64,000 nt of DNA. Source: Dermabacteraceae bacterium TAE3-ERU5. GTDB taxonomy: Bacteria; Actinomycetota; Actinomycetes; Actinomycetales; Dermabacteraceae. The DNA is taken from positions 1 to 64,000 of the forward strand of contig JAHUUK010000004.1 of NCBI GenBank assembly GCA_019218375.1, in the 5' to 3' direction. The notes under the pieces are model-generated. The model was not told where the DNA came from, made no database searches, and was given only the letters and a program-made list of their open reading frames with translations. Numbering within the stretch: position 1 is the first letter of the stretch; the number at the start of each line of letters is the position of its first letter. A program made the position numbers and the translations under genes. Of the stretch, positions 46,985-58,907 are shown one piece after another.

Positions 46985-48009
46985 CGCCTGCTCCTCCAGC
47001 CTGCGAGCAGCATTAGCAAAACGCTAAGCGTGCTCATCACCCAAAGCGGATACGGGTAATCCGTGTATTGGCTCCGGGTCACTCCCCCGCTTTCCTGCGC
47101 CGTGCTGCGTTGGATGTCATGCACGATAGCGGCCGCTGATTCCGGGCCGCGCAGCGAATAGAAAGTACCGTCGGCGCTTTCGGTGGCCTGCTGCAGCTGC
47201 CGGGCGCAAATACCGTCGGGGCAAACGAACGCGCCGGGATAGAGCGTGTAAAGGTGAATCTTGCGTGCGGTCACGCTCTTCATCGCCTCCGGCAGGGAGA
47301 ACACAGTTTTCCCGCCAACCTCGTTGTCGGTCACGAAAATGATGGAACGGTTACGTTCCTGGTCGGCCCTATCGAACTGACGCGAACAGGAAACCAGCCC
47401 GTCCGGAATCAACGAAGCACCCTCTTCGCGAACGCGGGTGCCGCGCATGAAGCGCAGGAATTCTTCCTTTTGTTCCCTGCTGTAGGCCGACGGGTCTTCC
47501 CGCGCCTTCAATTCGTCCAGCTCCAGCACCTTCGCGCCTAGCTCCAGTTGCCGCCGCGCCATCGCGTAATCCGTGGTGAGAGGGAATACGGTGCGGGCAC
47601 CGGAGTTAAAGATAGTGAGGCCGATGCGTTCCCCGTGAAAACTTTTCAGCGCCTCGGCGAACTGCAGCATTATCGCCCGGTCGCTCTTAGCCATAGAGCT
47701 GGAAACATCCAGGCACAGCACGATATCGCGCTGCTGCCCTCCCGTAACGGCGCTGTGCTGCGTGACCGGCCTGCCCGCCAGCAGCGCCACGCTAACCAGG
47801 GAAAAGGCGCAGGATACGACCAGCAGCCACCGCCAGATACGGGCGCGGCGCTGCGCGCGCACAAACTTCGGCAGCTGCCACAGGTAGTCGGAGCCGGAAA
47901 CCGGGATAGCGTCGCTCCCCCGGTCGCGCCTGCGGCGCACCATCGCCGCCACCAGTCCTACCGCGAGGAGCAGCAGCACCAGGGGCAGCCACCAGAAAGC
48001 TAGTGCCAT
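46981..48009 (-). CDS. VWA domain membrane protein (BatA/BatB-like)
   Basis: 342 aa. N-terminal helix (about 3-25), second at about 58-80, VWA domain with a complete MIDAS in LCLDVSSSM, and a C-terminal helix (about 320-340). It is the second of two VWA proteins in tandem, probable partners of the MoxR ATPase in a membrane complex. It overlaps the genes on both sides (10 and 4 bases), which shows tight coupling. The cluster's substrate is unknown. Confidence 0.88.
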   Translation of the reverse strand: MALAFWWLPLVLLLLAVGLVAAMVRRRRDRGSDAIPVSGSDYLWQLPKFVRAQRRARIWRWLLVVSCAFSLVSVALLAGRPVTQHSAVTGGQQRDIVLCLDVSSSMAKSDRAIMLQFAEALKSFHGERIGLTIFNSGARTVFPLTTDYAMARRQLELGAKVLELDELKAREDPSAYSREQKEEFLRFMRGTRVREEGASLIPDGLVSCSRQFDRADQERNRSIIFVTDNEVGGKTVFSLPEAMKSVTARKIHLYTLYPGAFVCPDGICARQLQQATESADGTFYSLRGPESAAAIVHDIQRSTAQESGGVTRSQYTDYPYPLWVMSTLSVLLMLLAGWRSRR

Positions 48010-48473
48010 TGCCTGATCACCTCCCGCACCCGCCGCAGCGAATCCTCTATCTGCCTATCGGAATCGGCCGCGAAGTCCGGTTCATAAAGCCAGGCGATCG
48101 CTTCCCCCACCGGGCGGTTTCGCGGGTCGGCCAAAACCTGGGCCAGCGAACCGCTGGAAACATCCACCCCGGTAGCGCGCAACAAAAACATGCGCAGTAT
48201 CCCGGTCAGTTCCTGGTGCGCCCGACGGGCGGTGCACTCACCCCCGGCAACGCGCGCGGAAACATCCGCGGTGGCACGCAAAAACTCCGCCTTCAGCGCC
48301 TCCAGGTCGCTCACCGTACCGGCGAGCGCTCGCCGCAGGGCGTAGCGGTAGGTGAGGCTTTTTACCAGCAGGATGCTGGCGATTACGACGGCCAGCAGCA
48401 GGAAGGAAAGGATCAGCCAGGCCGGTGAATAGGCCACGGGGGCGATTATTCCGTCGCCTTCGCTATACAGCAC
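48000..48473 (-). CDS. Small membrane protein of MoxR/Bat operon
   Basis: 157 aa with one membrane helix (about 18-37) and a soluble helical domain. It stands where DUF4381-type proteins are found in Bat operons (between DUF58 and VWA genes), but I cannot confirm that family from motifs. It overlaps the DUF58 gene by 11 bases and the next VWA gene by 10. Confidence 0.75.
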   Translation of the reverse strand: MLYSEGDGIIAPVAYSPAWLILSFLLLAVVIASILLVKSLTYRYALRRALAGTVSDLEALKAEFLRATADVSARVAGGECTARRAHQELTGILRMFLLRATGVDVSSGSLAQVLADPRNRPVGEAIAWLYEPDFAADSDRQIEDSLRRVREVIRQWH

Positions 48474-49353
48474 TGCCCTGCCTCCTTCTTAGCGCCGCCA
48501 CCATGTCGTTTACTACCGTGCTATCGCCGTCGGTAATGATCTGCAGGATGCGTAGCGAGGTCAGCATTTCCTGCACCTGCCGTTCCCGTGCGTCCCGTAC
48601 CTGCGCGGCCTGCGCCGCGATGTCGCGGCGGGAGCGGACCGCGGTTTCGATTACGCGCGAGTGTTCTACGTCCCGCACTTCGCGGGTTGGTTTATCGGGC
48701 TGTAGCGGGTCCGCGTCTCGCACCCTGACTATGAGCATGTCGTGGCGAACGGTCAGTTTACGCAGCGCCTGGTAGTCGGTGGGGTGCGGGTGGGCTTCGT
48801 CCGTCAGGTAAACGATGAGCGACGGGCGCGCGATGACTTTGCTGGCCCGCTCCAGCAGCCAGGCGGAATCGCTCGCGTGCGCATCCAGGGTGGTGCTGCG
48901 TTGGATGGTGCGTAGCAACAGTTCCAGGTGGCCGTCAGAGGCACGGGCGGGCAGCTGAATATGGTTGCTGGCGGTGCCCGCTACCAGGCTCACCGGGTCG
49001 CCGTTTTGTTGCGCTAGGTAGCAGATCAGCCCGGCGGCGGTGAGCATCGCCTCGCTTTTACTGCTGCCGTCGCGGGCGGTGGCGGCCATGGCTCGCGAGG
49101 TGTCTGCCAGGATGGCGATGTGGCGTACGCGCTCCTCGTTAAAGCGCCTCACCAGGGGTTCGTTGGTGCGGGCGCTCGCTTTCCAGTCGATGTCGCTAAT
49201 GCGGTCACCGGACTGGTAGGTGCGCAGATCGTCGAAGTCTTCTCCGCTGCCCTTGAACTGTGACCGGCCGCGCCCCTGAATCAGCCCGCTGGTTTTCTTC
49301 AGCGTGCGTAGCTCTAGCCGCGCTTTTACGCGGGTGAGGAGGGAGGTCGCCAT
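48463..49353 (-). CDS. DUF58 domain protein
   Basis: 296 aa. The DUF58 core is clear: [29 protein letters not shown] (key residues F-x-D-x-R-x-Y-x-x-G-D, I-D-W-x-A-x-A-R) followed by a VWA-like part with ILADTSRAM. It sits directly after the MoxR gene (3-base gap), the conserved pairing of this system. It may deliver targets to the ATPase; no membrane helix is seen. Confidence 0.92.
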   Translation of the reverse strand: MATSLLTRVKARLELRTLKKTSGLIQGRGRSQFKGSGEDFDDLRTYQSGDRISDIDWKASARTNEPLVRRFNEERVRHIAILADTSRAMAATARDGSSKSEAMLTAAGLICYLAQQNGDPVSLVAGTASNHIQLPARASDGHLELLLRTIQRSTTLDAHASDSAWLLERASKVIARPSLIVYLTDEAHPHPTDYQALRKLTVRHDMLIVRVRDADPLQPDKPTREVRDVEHSRVIETAVRSRRDIAAQAAQVRDARERQVQEMLTSLRILQIITDGDSTVVNDMVAALRRRQGSAV

Positions 49354-49356
49354 CTG

Positions 49357-50391
49357 TTACGGAACCGGCACTGCCTGGAATACGGCGTCGATGATGGTTT
49401 CGGGTTTCATGCCGCTGGCGAGCGCGTCGAAGGTGAGCACGAGGCGGTGACGCAGCACGGCGTAACGCATGGCCTGCACGTCCTCCGGGATGACGTAGTT
49501 TCTTCCGCTGAGCAGCGCGTAGGCCTGGGCAACCCGCATCAGTGCGAGGGAGCCGCGGGGGCTGGCCCCGACCCGCACCGACTGCGACAGGTTCTGCACC
49601 GGGCGCGGCCCGCTGCCGCGGGTGGTGAACACCAGGTCGATGATGTAACGCTTGATCGCGGCGTCTACGTAGACCCGATCCACGCAGGACTGCAGGAAGC
49701 GCACGTCGTCCAGGGTGACGGCGCTTTGCTGTCCGCTGGGTGCGCTCAGGGTGCCTGCGGTGGAACGATCGAGGATGCCGTGCTCGTCCTGCGGGGAGGG
49801 GTAGGTGAGCACTTCCTTCATGAGGAAGCGGTCCATCTGCGCCTCGGGCAGCACGTAGGTGCCCTCTTCTTCGATCGGGTTCTGGGTGGCCAGCACCATG
49901 AACGGCTGGGGCAGCCGGTACAGTTCACCGCCGATGGAGGTCTGCTTTTCCTGCATCGCCTCCAGCATGGCCGACTGGGTTTTGGCGCTGGAGCGGTTGA
50001 TTTCGTCCAGCAGCACGATGTTGGCGTGCACCGGGCCGAGCTGGGTCGTGAAAGTGCCGGAAGAATAGTTGAAGATCTGGGTGCCGATGATGTCGTTCGG
50101 CATCAGGTCGGGCGTGCACTGGATGCGGTGGAAGCTACCGTCGATGGCGGAGGCGAGCGCCTGCGCGGCGGTGGTCTTGGCCAGGCCGGGCACGGATTCC
50201 AGCAGCACGTGCCCACCGGCTGCGAGCGCGGTCAGTAGCGAGGTGCGCAGCCCCTGCTGGCCGACGATGCGCTCCCCCACATGGTTGTTGATCGCCGTGG
50301 TTATCTCTGCGCAGCGGGACATTTCTTCCGCACTGATGGCACCCTGCTGGGGTGCGAAAGCGAGCGGACGTTCGCCTGCTGGCTGGCTCAT
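49357..50391 (-). CDS. MoxR family AAA ATPase
   Basis: 344 aa from ATG 50391, preceded by GTGGAGG. Walker [13 protein letters not shown], Walker [24 protein letters not shown] (key residues LLDEINR), and [22 protein letters not shown] of the MoxR class. These act as chaperones assembling protein complexes with VWA partners; four downstream overlapping genes supply such partners. Divergent from glgX. Confidence 0.95.
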   Translation of the reverse strand: MSQPAGERPLAFAPQQGAISAEEMSRCAEITTAINNHVGERIVGQQGLRTSLLTALAAGGHVLLESVPGLAKTTAAQALASAIDGSFHRIQCTPDLMPNDIIGTQIFNYSSGTFTTQLGPVHANIVLLDEINRSSAKTQSAMLEAMQEKQTSIGGELYRLPQPFMVLATQNPIEEEGTYVLPEAQMDRFLMKEVLTYPSPQDEHGILDRSTAGTLSAPSGQQSAVTLDDVRFLQSCVDRVYVDAAIKRYIIDLVFTTRGSGPRPVQNLSQSVRVGASPRGSLALMRVAQAYALLSGRNYVIPEDVQAMRYAVLRHRLVLTFDALASGMKPETIIDAVFQAVPVP

Positions 50392-50494
50392 CGAGGCCTC
50401 CACTGGGTAAGCAATAACTGTACGGATCCTACGCATAGTTACTTTACAGGGGTTAAATATGCGTCAGCCGTAATGTTTTTGAGACAATCTAGCG

Positions 50495-52660
<2,166 letters not shown>

Positions 52661-52705
52661 GAAGCAAACGGCAAAGAGCCACCCCGATGCCACGGAGGCA
52701 GACGA

Positions 52706-54709
52706 ATGAGTAAAGCTGACGCAAAAGGCCTGTCCGCCGGGATCGGCCGCATCCCGATCGTTTCGGTTTCTCCCTGCGTGGACGGCGGCCGCTTTCCCGC
52801 CAAGTGCGTGAGCGGGGAGGCCGTTACCGTCACGGCGAACACCTTCCGCGAGGGGCACGACGCGATGGGGGCGCAGGTGGTCTTGACCGACCCCGAAGGC
52901 CGGGAAGTTTCCCGCACCCCGCTTTCCTGCGTGAACCCAGGGCTGGATCTTTGGCAGGGCACGGTGGTGCCGACCGCCGAGGGCATGTGGAGCTTCCACG
53001 TAGAGGCGTTCTCTGACCCGTATGCGACCTGGCTGCACCAGGCCGAGGCGAAGATTCCCGCCGGGGTGGACGTAGACCTCGTGTTCCTGGAGGGCGTGCG
53101 GGTCTGCGATCGCGCGCTGGCGGAGGTTTCCGCGGGGCTACGCGACAAGGCCGACGAGGGCCTGCTGCTTTCGGTGCGTGATTCCCTGCGCAGCCACAGC
53201 CTGCAGCCCAGCGCGCGCCTCGCGCCGGCGGCGTCGGCCGAGGTGCGCGAGATGATGCGCCAGAATCCGCTCCGCGACGGGGTGACGCTGTCGGCTCCCC
53301 TGCCGCTAAAGGTAGAACGCAAGCGCGCTCTCTACGGTTCCTGGTACGAAATCTTCCCGCGCTCTTACGGCGCGCACTTTGATCGCGAAAGCGGCCGCTG
53401 GGTGTCGGGCACCCTGCAGGGCGCGCGCAAGGAACTGCCACGCATCGCCCGCATGGGCTTCGACGTGGTTTACCTGACGCCGATCCACCCGATCGGGCAG
53501 GCTTTCAAGAAGGGCCGCAACAACACCCTCGACGCGCGCCCGGAGGATCCGGGTTCGCCGTACGCGATCGGCTCCGCCGACGGCGGCATGGAAGCGATCC
53601 ATCCCGACCTGGGCAGCGTCGCCGATTTCGCGGATTTCGTCGCGGAAGCCAAACGCCTAGATCTGGAAGTGGCGATGGACATAGCCCTACAGTGCTCCCC
53701 CGACCATCCCTGGGTGGAGGAACACCCGGAATGGTTTAGCAAGCGCCCCGACGGTTCCATCGCCTACGCCGAGAACCCGCCGAAGAAATACCAGGACATC
53801 TACCCCCTGAGCTTCGATACCGACTATCGCGGCCTCTACAACGCGATCAGGGACATTCTGGAACTTTGGGTTTCGCGCGGCGTGACCCTGTTCCGGGTGG
53901 ACAACCCGCACACCAAACCCGTGCGTTTTTGGGAGGAACTGCTGGCGGAGTTTGCCGAAAAGCATCCTCAGGTCATCTTCCTGGCGGAGGCGTTCACGCG
54001 CCCGACCATGATGCACACGCTCGGCAAGGTTGGTTTCCATCAGTCCTACACCTATTACACGTGGCGCCACACGCCCAAGGAACTGAAAGAGTACCTGCTG
54101 GAGCTGGTGGAGGCCGCGCCCTACATGCGGCCTAGTTTCTGGCCGACCACGCACGACATCCTGACCCCGTTCATGAGTCAGGGAGGCCGTAACGCGTTCA
54201 CGCTGCGCGCCATCCTCGCTGCCACGCTGGTGCCCACCTGGGGCATCTACAGCGGCTACGAACTGGTGGAGGACGTGCCGCGTCCGGGCGCAGAGGAACA
54301 GATCGACAACGAAAAGTACGAGTACAAGCCCCGTGATTTCGCCCTGGCGTTGCAGGAGGGCCGTTCCCTGGAGCCGCTGCTCAGCAGGCTTAACCGGATT
54401 CGCCGTGAACACCCGGCGCTGCAGCAGCTCACCGCGATAGATTTCCATCGCGCCGACGATGAGCGCCTGCTCGTCTTCTCTAAGCGTGACCCGCTGAGCG
54501 ACGACACCATTTTGGTGGTGGCGCTCACGGAACATCAGGGAGACAGCTACGGTCACATCACCCTGGACTTGGAGGCCCTCGGTGTGAGCGGCGCCCAGTT
54601 CCAGGTAGAAGACCTGCTCACCGGCGAACGCTTCACCTTCGATGAGCGTCCCTACATCATCCTGACGGCGAACCACCGTCCCGCCCACATCCTGCGCATA
54701 GTGCGCTGA
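52706..54709 (+). CDS. glgE: Alpha-1,4-glucan:maltose-1-phosphate maltosyltransferase GlgE
   Basis: 667 aa. N-terminal DUF3416 domain (about 15-200), GH13 barrel with nucleophile Asp399 in LFRVDNPHTKP and acid/base Glu428 in FLAEAFTRP, both diagnostic of GlgE. It extends glucan chains by two glucose units using maltose 1-phosphate. Maltose 1-phosphate suppliers (TreS-Pep2 or GlgM) are not in the window. ATG start, 45 bases after glgX and 11 before glgB. Confidence 0.95.
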   Translation: MSKADAKGLSAGIGRIPIVSVSPCVDGGRFPAKCVSGEAVTVTANTFREGHDAMGAQVVLTDPEGREVSRTPLSCVNPGLDLWQGTVVPTAEGMWSFHVEAFSDPYATWLHQAEAKIPAGVDVDLVFLEGVRVCDRALAEVSAGLRDKADEGLLLSVRDSLRSHSLQPSARLAPAASAEVREMMRQNPLRDGVTLSAPLPLKVERKRALYGSWYEIFPRSYGAHFDRESGRWVSGTLQGARKELPRIARMGFDVVYLTPIHPIGQAFKKGRNNTLDARPEDPGSPYAIGSADGGMEAIHPDLGSVADFADFVAEAKRLDLEVAMDIALQCSPDHPWVEEHPEWFSKRPDGSIAYAENPPKKYQDIYPLSFDTDYRGLYNAIRDILELWVSRGVTLFRVDNPHTKPVRFWEELLAEFAEKHPQVIFLAEAFTRPTMMHTLGKVGFHQSYTYYTWRHTPKELKEYLLELVEAAPYMRPSFWPTTHDILTPFMSQGGRNAFTLRAILAATLVPTWGIYSGYELVEDVPRPGAEEQIDNEKYEYKPRDFALALQEGRSLEPLLSRLNRIRREHPALQQLTAIDFHRADDERLLVFSKRDPLSDDTILVVALTEHQGDSYGHITLDLEALGVSGAQFQVEDLLTGERFTFDERPYIILTANHRPAHILRIVR

Positions 54710-54720
54710 AGGAGAGCGTC

Positions 54721-56913
54721 ATGACCGCTTCACTTCCGGTAATGCCCACCGATCACCTGGCCGCGGTGGCCAGCGGCAGCTACCATTCCCCGCACGATGT
54801 GCTGGGGGCGCACCCGCACGGCGGAGCCGTGACGCTGCGCGCCCTGGCGCCGTTCGCTGTTTCCGTGGCGGCAGTGGTGGAGGGGAAGGAATACCCGCTC
54901 AGCCACGAACGCGACGGCATCTGGTGCGCGGCCCTGCCTTTCGCGGAGGTTCCCGCCTACCGCCTGGCAATCGTCTGGAGCAGTGACAGCGACAAACAGT
55001 TGCTGGATGATCCCTACCGTTTCCTGCCCACCCTGGGCGAACTGGATCAGTACCTGATCGGTGAGGGCCGACACGAGGAGCTGTGGCGCGCGCTCGGCTC
55101 GCACTGCCGCGAGGTGGCGGGGGTGGGCGGCACTTCCTTCGCGGTTTGGGCACCGAACGCCCGCGCCGTGCAGGTGGTGGGCGACTTCAACGGCTGGGAC
55201 GGCCGCCGCCACGCGATGCGCCCCCTGGGCGGAAACGGTGTTTGGGAAATCTTCATCCCCGCCGTCAGCGAGGGCACGATCTATAAGTACCGGATCCTCG
55301 GTCATGACGGGGTTTGGCGCGACAAGGCCGACCCCATGGCGCGCGCTACCGAGGTTCCGCCCCGCACCGGTTCGATCGTGACCGCCTCCCACTACGAATG
55401 GCGCGATCACAAATTCCTTGCCGAACGGGCAGCGCGTGACCCCCACACCGGCAAGATGTCGATCTACGAGGTACACCTGGGTTCCTGGCGGCCCGGCCTG
55501 AGCTACCGAGAGTTGGCCGTCGAACTGGTTGCCTACGTAAAGGAAATGGGCTTTAGCCACGTAGAGTTCTTGCCGGTCAGCGAACACCCCTACGGCCCCT
55601 CCTGGGGCTATCAGGTATCCGGCTACTACGCCCCAACCTCCCGTTTCGGCAGCCCCGACGATTTCCGTTACCTGGTGGACGAACTGCACCGGGCCGGCAT
55701 TTACGTGCTGCTGGACTGGGTTCCCGCGCACTTCCCCAAGGACGAGTGGGCGCTGGGGCGTTTCGACGGCACCCCGCTCTACGAACACGGCGATCCGCGC
55801 AAGGGCGAACACCCCGACTGGGGCACCTACATCTTCAACCTGGAACGCCCCGCGGTGCGCAACTTCCTGGTGGCTAACGCCTGCTACTGGCTGGAAGAGT
55901 TCCACATTGACGGCCTGCGGGTGGACGCCGTGGCTTCGATGCTCTACCTCGACTACTCCCGCAAGGAGGGCGAGTGGATCCCGAACATTCACGGCGGCAG
56001 GGAAAACCTGGAGGCAATTTCCTTCCTACAGGAAGTGAACGCCACCGTTTACAAGCGCGTACCCGGCGTGGTGATGATCGCGGAAGAATCCACCTCTTTC
56101 CCCGGCGTTACCCGCCCCACCGATTCCGGTGGGCTGGGCTTCGGCCTGAAATGGAACATGGGCTGGATGCACGACACCCTGCAATACATTGCGGAGGAGC
56201 CGATCTACCGCCAGTACCATCACAACGACCTCACGTTCTCGATGGTCTACCAGTACTCGGAGAATTTCGTGCTGCCGATCTCTCACGACGAGGTAGTGCA
56301 CGGTAAGGGCTCACTGCTGCGAAAGATTCCGGGCGACGACTGGCAGCAGGCCGCCACGCTACGCGCCTACCTGTCGTTCATGTGGGCACACCCCGGTAAG
56401 CAGCTGCTGTTCATGGGCAGCGAGTTCGCGCAGGGCAGCGAGTGGTCCGACGAAAAGGGCCTCCAGTGGTGGCTGCTCGACTACCCCCTGCACCGCGGCG
56501 CGCAGTCCCTGGTGAAGGACCTCAACCGGGTACAGGCTAAGCATCCGGCGCTGTGGGCGCTGGATAGTGACCCGGCAGGGTTTGAATGGCTGATCTCGGA
56601 CGATGCCGTGCACAACATGATCGTCTTCCTGCGGCGCGCGCCAGGTGAAAACGGTGACGATCTGGTCGTGTTCGCCGTCAATTTCTCCCCGGTCCCCCTG
56701 TACGACATGCACGTGCCGCTCCCCCGCGCGGGCCGCTGGCGCGAGGTGCTGAACAGCGACTCCGAGGCATACGGCGGTAGCGGAGTAGGCAACATGGGCA
56801 TGGTCGAGGCCGACTGCGGTCCGCTTTACGGCCGCGAAGCGAGCGCCCGTATGACCCTGCCCCCGCTGGGCGCGGTGATGCTGACCCCGGCTGACGATAC
56901 GGACGAAGCCTAA
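54721..56913 (+). CDS. glgB: 1,4-alpha-glucan branching enzyme GlgB
   Basis: 730 aa GH13_9 enzyme. It has N-terminal N1 (about 10-110) and CBM48 N2 (about 125-225) domains, then the barrel with nucleophile Asp402 in GLRVDAVASMLYLDY and Glu455 in MIAEESTSFPGV, and a C-terminal beta domain. It adds alpha-1,6 branches. It follows glgE by 11 bases with GGAGAGC as ribosome site; the glgE-glgB pair is conserved in actinobacteria. A strong terminator follows. Confidence 0.97.
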   Translation: MTASLPVMPTDHLAAVASGSYHSPHDVLGAHPHGGAVTLRALAPFAVSVAAVVEGKEYPLSHERDGIWCAALPFAEVPAYRLAIVWSSDSDKQLLDDPYRFLPTLGELDQYLIGEGRHEELWRALGSHCREVAGVGGTSFAVWAPNARAVQVVGDFNGWDGRRHAMRPLGGNGVWEIFIPAVSEGTIYKYRILGHDGVWRDKADPMARATEVPPRTGSIVTASHYEWRDHKFLAERAARDPHTGKMSIYEVHLGSWRPGLSYRELAVELVAYVKEMGFSHVEFLPVSEHPYGPSWGYQVSGYYAPTSRFGSPDDFRYLVDELHRAGIYVLLDWVPAHFPKDEWALGRFDGTPLYEHGDPRKGEHPDWGTYIFNLERPAVRNFLVANACYWLEEFHIDGLRVDAVASMLYLDYSRKEGEWIPNIHGGRENLEAISFLQEVNATVYKRVPGVVMIAEESTSFPGVTRPTDSGGLGFGLKWNMGWMHDTLQYIAEEPIYRQYHHNDLTFSMVYQYSENFVLPISHDEVVHGKGSLLRKIPGDDWQQAATLRAYLSFMWAHPGKQLLFMGSEFAQGSEWSDEKGLQWWLLDYPLHRGAQSLVKDLNRVQAKHPALWALDSDPAGFEWLISDDAVHNMIVFLRRAPGENGDDLVVFAVNFSPVPLYDMHVPLPRAGRWREVLNSDSEAYGGSGVGNMGMVEADCGPLYGREASARMTLPPLGAVMLTPADDTDEA

Positions 56914-56932
56914 ACGGGTAAAACTTAAGACA

Positions 56933-56973
56933 AAGGGGCGGGGCGCGAAGCAAAAGTTCGCACCCCGCCCCTT
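56933..56973. terminator. Terminator downstream of glgB
   Basis: A 17-bp stem with one mismatch (AAGGGGCGGGGCGCGAA against TTCGCACCCCGCCCCTT), 7-base loop, lies between convergent glgB and the CnoX-like gene. T tracts are short on either side. Confidence 0.7.
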
Positions 56974-57035
56974 CCGCGTGGCTTTTCGGCTTTACCGGCA
57001 TAGATTTACCGGCGCAGGCGGTTTAGCAGATGCAG

Positions 57036-57863
57036 TTAATAGAGCAGCGCGGCCAGCCGCTGTCGGGCCCTGCTGACGCGAGGATCAGAGGCTCCCACCA
57101 GGTCGAAGAACTCGAGCAGGCGCGCGCGCACCGGCTCGCGCTGATCGGAGGGCAGCTCGCGCAGGATGCCGAGCAGGCGCGCGAAGGCGTCGTCCACGTG
57201 CCCGCCCGCCATGTCGAGGTCGGCCACCGCCATCTGCGCGGCGAGCGACTGCGGGGCGTTAGCGGCGGTCTCGCGCACCTCCTGCAGCTGCGCTCCCCTG
57301 GTGCGGCGCATCAGGTTTACGGTGGCGCGCCCCGCCTTGGCGGCATCGTCCGCCGGATTGTCGCTAAGCATCTTTTCGTACTGCGCCGCAGCCGCATCCA
57401 GGTCACCGCGTTCCAGGGCGGCGTAAGCCTCCTGTTCGCGCGGATCCAGCTGCTTGGGCTGACCGGTTTCCAGGCCTTCCTCGCCCGCAATGCGCACAAC
57501 CTCATCCAGCACCTGCACCAGCTGCTGCTCAGCGTGCACACCATCAAACAGCGGCTGCGGCTGCCCCTTGATGAGCAGGAAGGTGGTGGGCAGCTGCTGC
57601 ACGCGCAGGGCCTGCGCAACCCGCCCCTGGGCGTCGGCGTCAAGAACCGCCAGGGAAAGCGAATCCGCGCGTTCCCCGACCAGCTTCGCCAGGGTCGCTA
57701 CGAACTGCTTGCCTTCGGGCACCCGCGTGGAGGTGACCGTCAGCAGGGTGGCCTTCTTCAGACTGCCCTGCAAAATGTCCTGCAGGTTGGCTTCGGTTAC
57801 CGCGGCTACACCCGCGGGCAGATCGGAGCCGCCGGTATTTTTCAGGCTGGAAAGATCAATCAT
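57036..57863 (-). CDS. CnoX-like thioredoxin-TPR protein lacking the CXXC active site
   Basis: 275 aa. N-terminal thioredoxin-like fold (about 20-125) with LAVLDADAQGRVAQALRVQQLPTTFLLIKG, including cis-Pro, but the active-site loop reads TSTRVPEG with no Cys. The C-terminal half is TPR-like (AYAALERGDLDAAAAQYEKMLSDNPADDAAKAGRATVNLM and repeats). CnoX/YbbN proteins are holdases that pass substrates to GroEL. M. tuberculosis has a comparable gene (Rv1324) near glgB. It is last of a three-gene run with two envelope proteins. Confidence 0.88.
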   Translation of the reverse strand: MIDLSSLKNTGGSDLPAGVAAVTEANLQDILQGSLKKATLLTVTSTRVPEGKQFVATLAKLVGERADSLSLAVLDADAQGRVAQALRVQQLPTTFLLIKGQPQPLFDGVHAEQQLVQVLDEVVRIAGEEGLETGQPKQLDPREQEAYAALERGDLDAAAAQYEKMLSDNPADDAAKAGRATVNLMRRTRGAQLQEVRETAANAPQSLAAQMAVADLDMAGGHVDDAFARLLGILRELPSDQREPVRARLLEFFDLVGASDPRVSRARQRLAALLY

Positions 57864-57881
57864 CTGATTCTCCTTGCGCGT

Positions 57882-58907
57882 TTATTCGCCGTTTGCGCCC
57901 AGCAGCGGCTTGTAAGCCGCAACCAGGGAAATCTTGCCGCCCTTGGCCTTCGCCGGGATGTGCAGCACGATAATTTCGCCGGAGTCGATGGTCAGGTGCT
58001 TGGTGTAGGAATCCTTGCCGATCAGCTTCGTAAAGACGCTCTCGGAAAGCTTCACGGAGCCCTTCTTCACGGTAACGGTGCGGCTCGAACGCAGCGAAGC
58101 GAACACCAAAGCGCCGCCCTCCGCTGTGCGGAACCCTGCGTATTCGCCATCGTGGCGGGTGAACTTTTCCTCCACGGTGGCAATCGAATCCGGTTCCACC
58201 CCCTGGTTGAGCTGATCCCTGGTGCGCTTAATCAGGTCGTGCACCGAAGTCATGAAGGCGTCCTCGGCAATGCTCTTTTCCAGGCCGTCCTTGAGGCCGC
58301 CGTTAAGCGCATCCACGTACTTGGCGATGGCTTCGTTCGGCTGCATCAGCAGGTTCGCATCGTCGGCCTTAACCGGCTGCGCACCTACCGCCGCCGCCGG
58401 AATAGCGGGGGCGCTGGCAGCCTGCTTGGCCCAGCCCCAGCAGGAGTAAGGCTCGCGGGGGCCGTTCTGCTGTAGCACCATGAAGTAGGGCAGCCCGTCC
58501 TTCTTTTCCGCGCGGATGACCGCGAGGATGGTGCGCGGGTAGGCCTCTTCCGAGGTGGCCACGGAAGCCACGATCTCCGCCGACGGGCGTTCCATCGCCC
58601 CCAGGTAGAGCGGGTCCTTCTTGATGATTCCGTAAAGGTCCGTGCGGAACTCGCGCAGAGAACCGCTGATGCGCGGCGGCAGCAGGTTCGCGTCCAGCGC
58701 CTTGTCTGCGGCAACGATGCTTGCGACTACATCCTTAACGACGCGTCCGGTCTGTTCCGCACCCGCAACGGGGGTTGCGCCGTCCACGGTCGGGCCGGGA
58801 TCTGCTGCGGGCGGCAGGGTTTCTTCCGCGCAACCGGTGAAGGCCAGCAGGGAGGCTCCGAGTCCGGTCGCGTAAAGGAAGCTGCGGCGGGAGGTCTGCT
58901 TACTCAT
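57882..58907 (-). CDS. Tat-exported lipoprotein of unknown function
   Basis: 341 aa. The signal has the twin-arginine motif SRRSFL at 6-11 and a lipobox ending in Cys26 (LAFTGC), so it should be folded before export and then lipid-anchored. The mature part has no recognised domain; it holds EKFTRHDGEYAGFRTAEGGALVFASLRSSRTVTV (a beta-rich segment) and a single PYSCWGW Cys. Overlaps the upstream membrane-protein gene by four bases and is 18 bases from the CnoX-like gene. Confidence 0.82.
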   Translation of the reverse strand: MSKQTSRRSFLYATGLGASLLAFTGCAEETLPPAADPGPTVDGATPVAGAEQTGRVVKDVVASIVAADKALDANLLPPRISGSLREFRTDLYGIIKKDPLYLGAMERPSAEIVASVATSEEAYPRTILAVIRAEKKDGLPYFMVLQQNGPREPYSCWGWAKQAASAPAIPAAAVGAQPVKADDANLLMQPNEAIAKYVDALNGGLKDGLEKSIAEDAFMTSVHDLIKRTRDQLNQGVEPDSIATVEEKFTRHDGEYAGFRTAEGGALVFASLRSSRTVTVKKGSVKLSESVFTKLIGKDSYTKHLTIDSGEIIVLHIPAKAKGGKISLVAAYKPLLGANGE

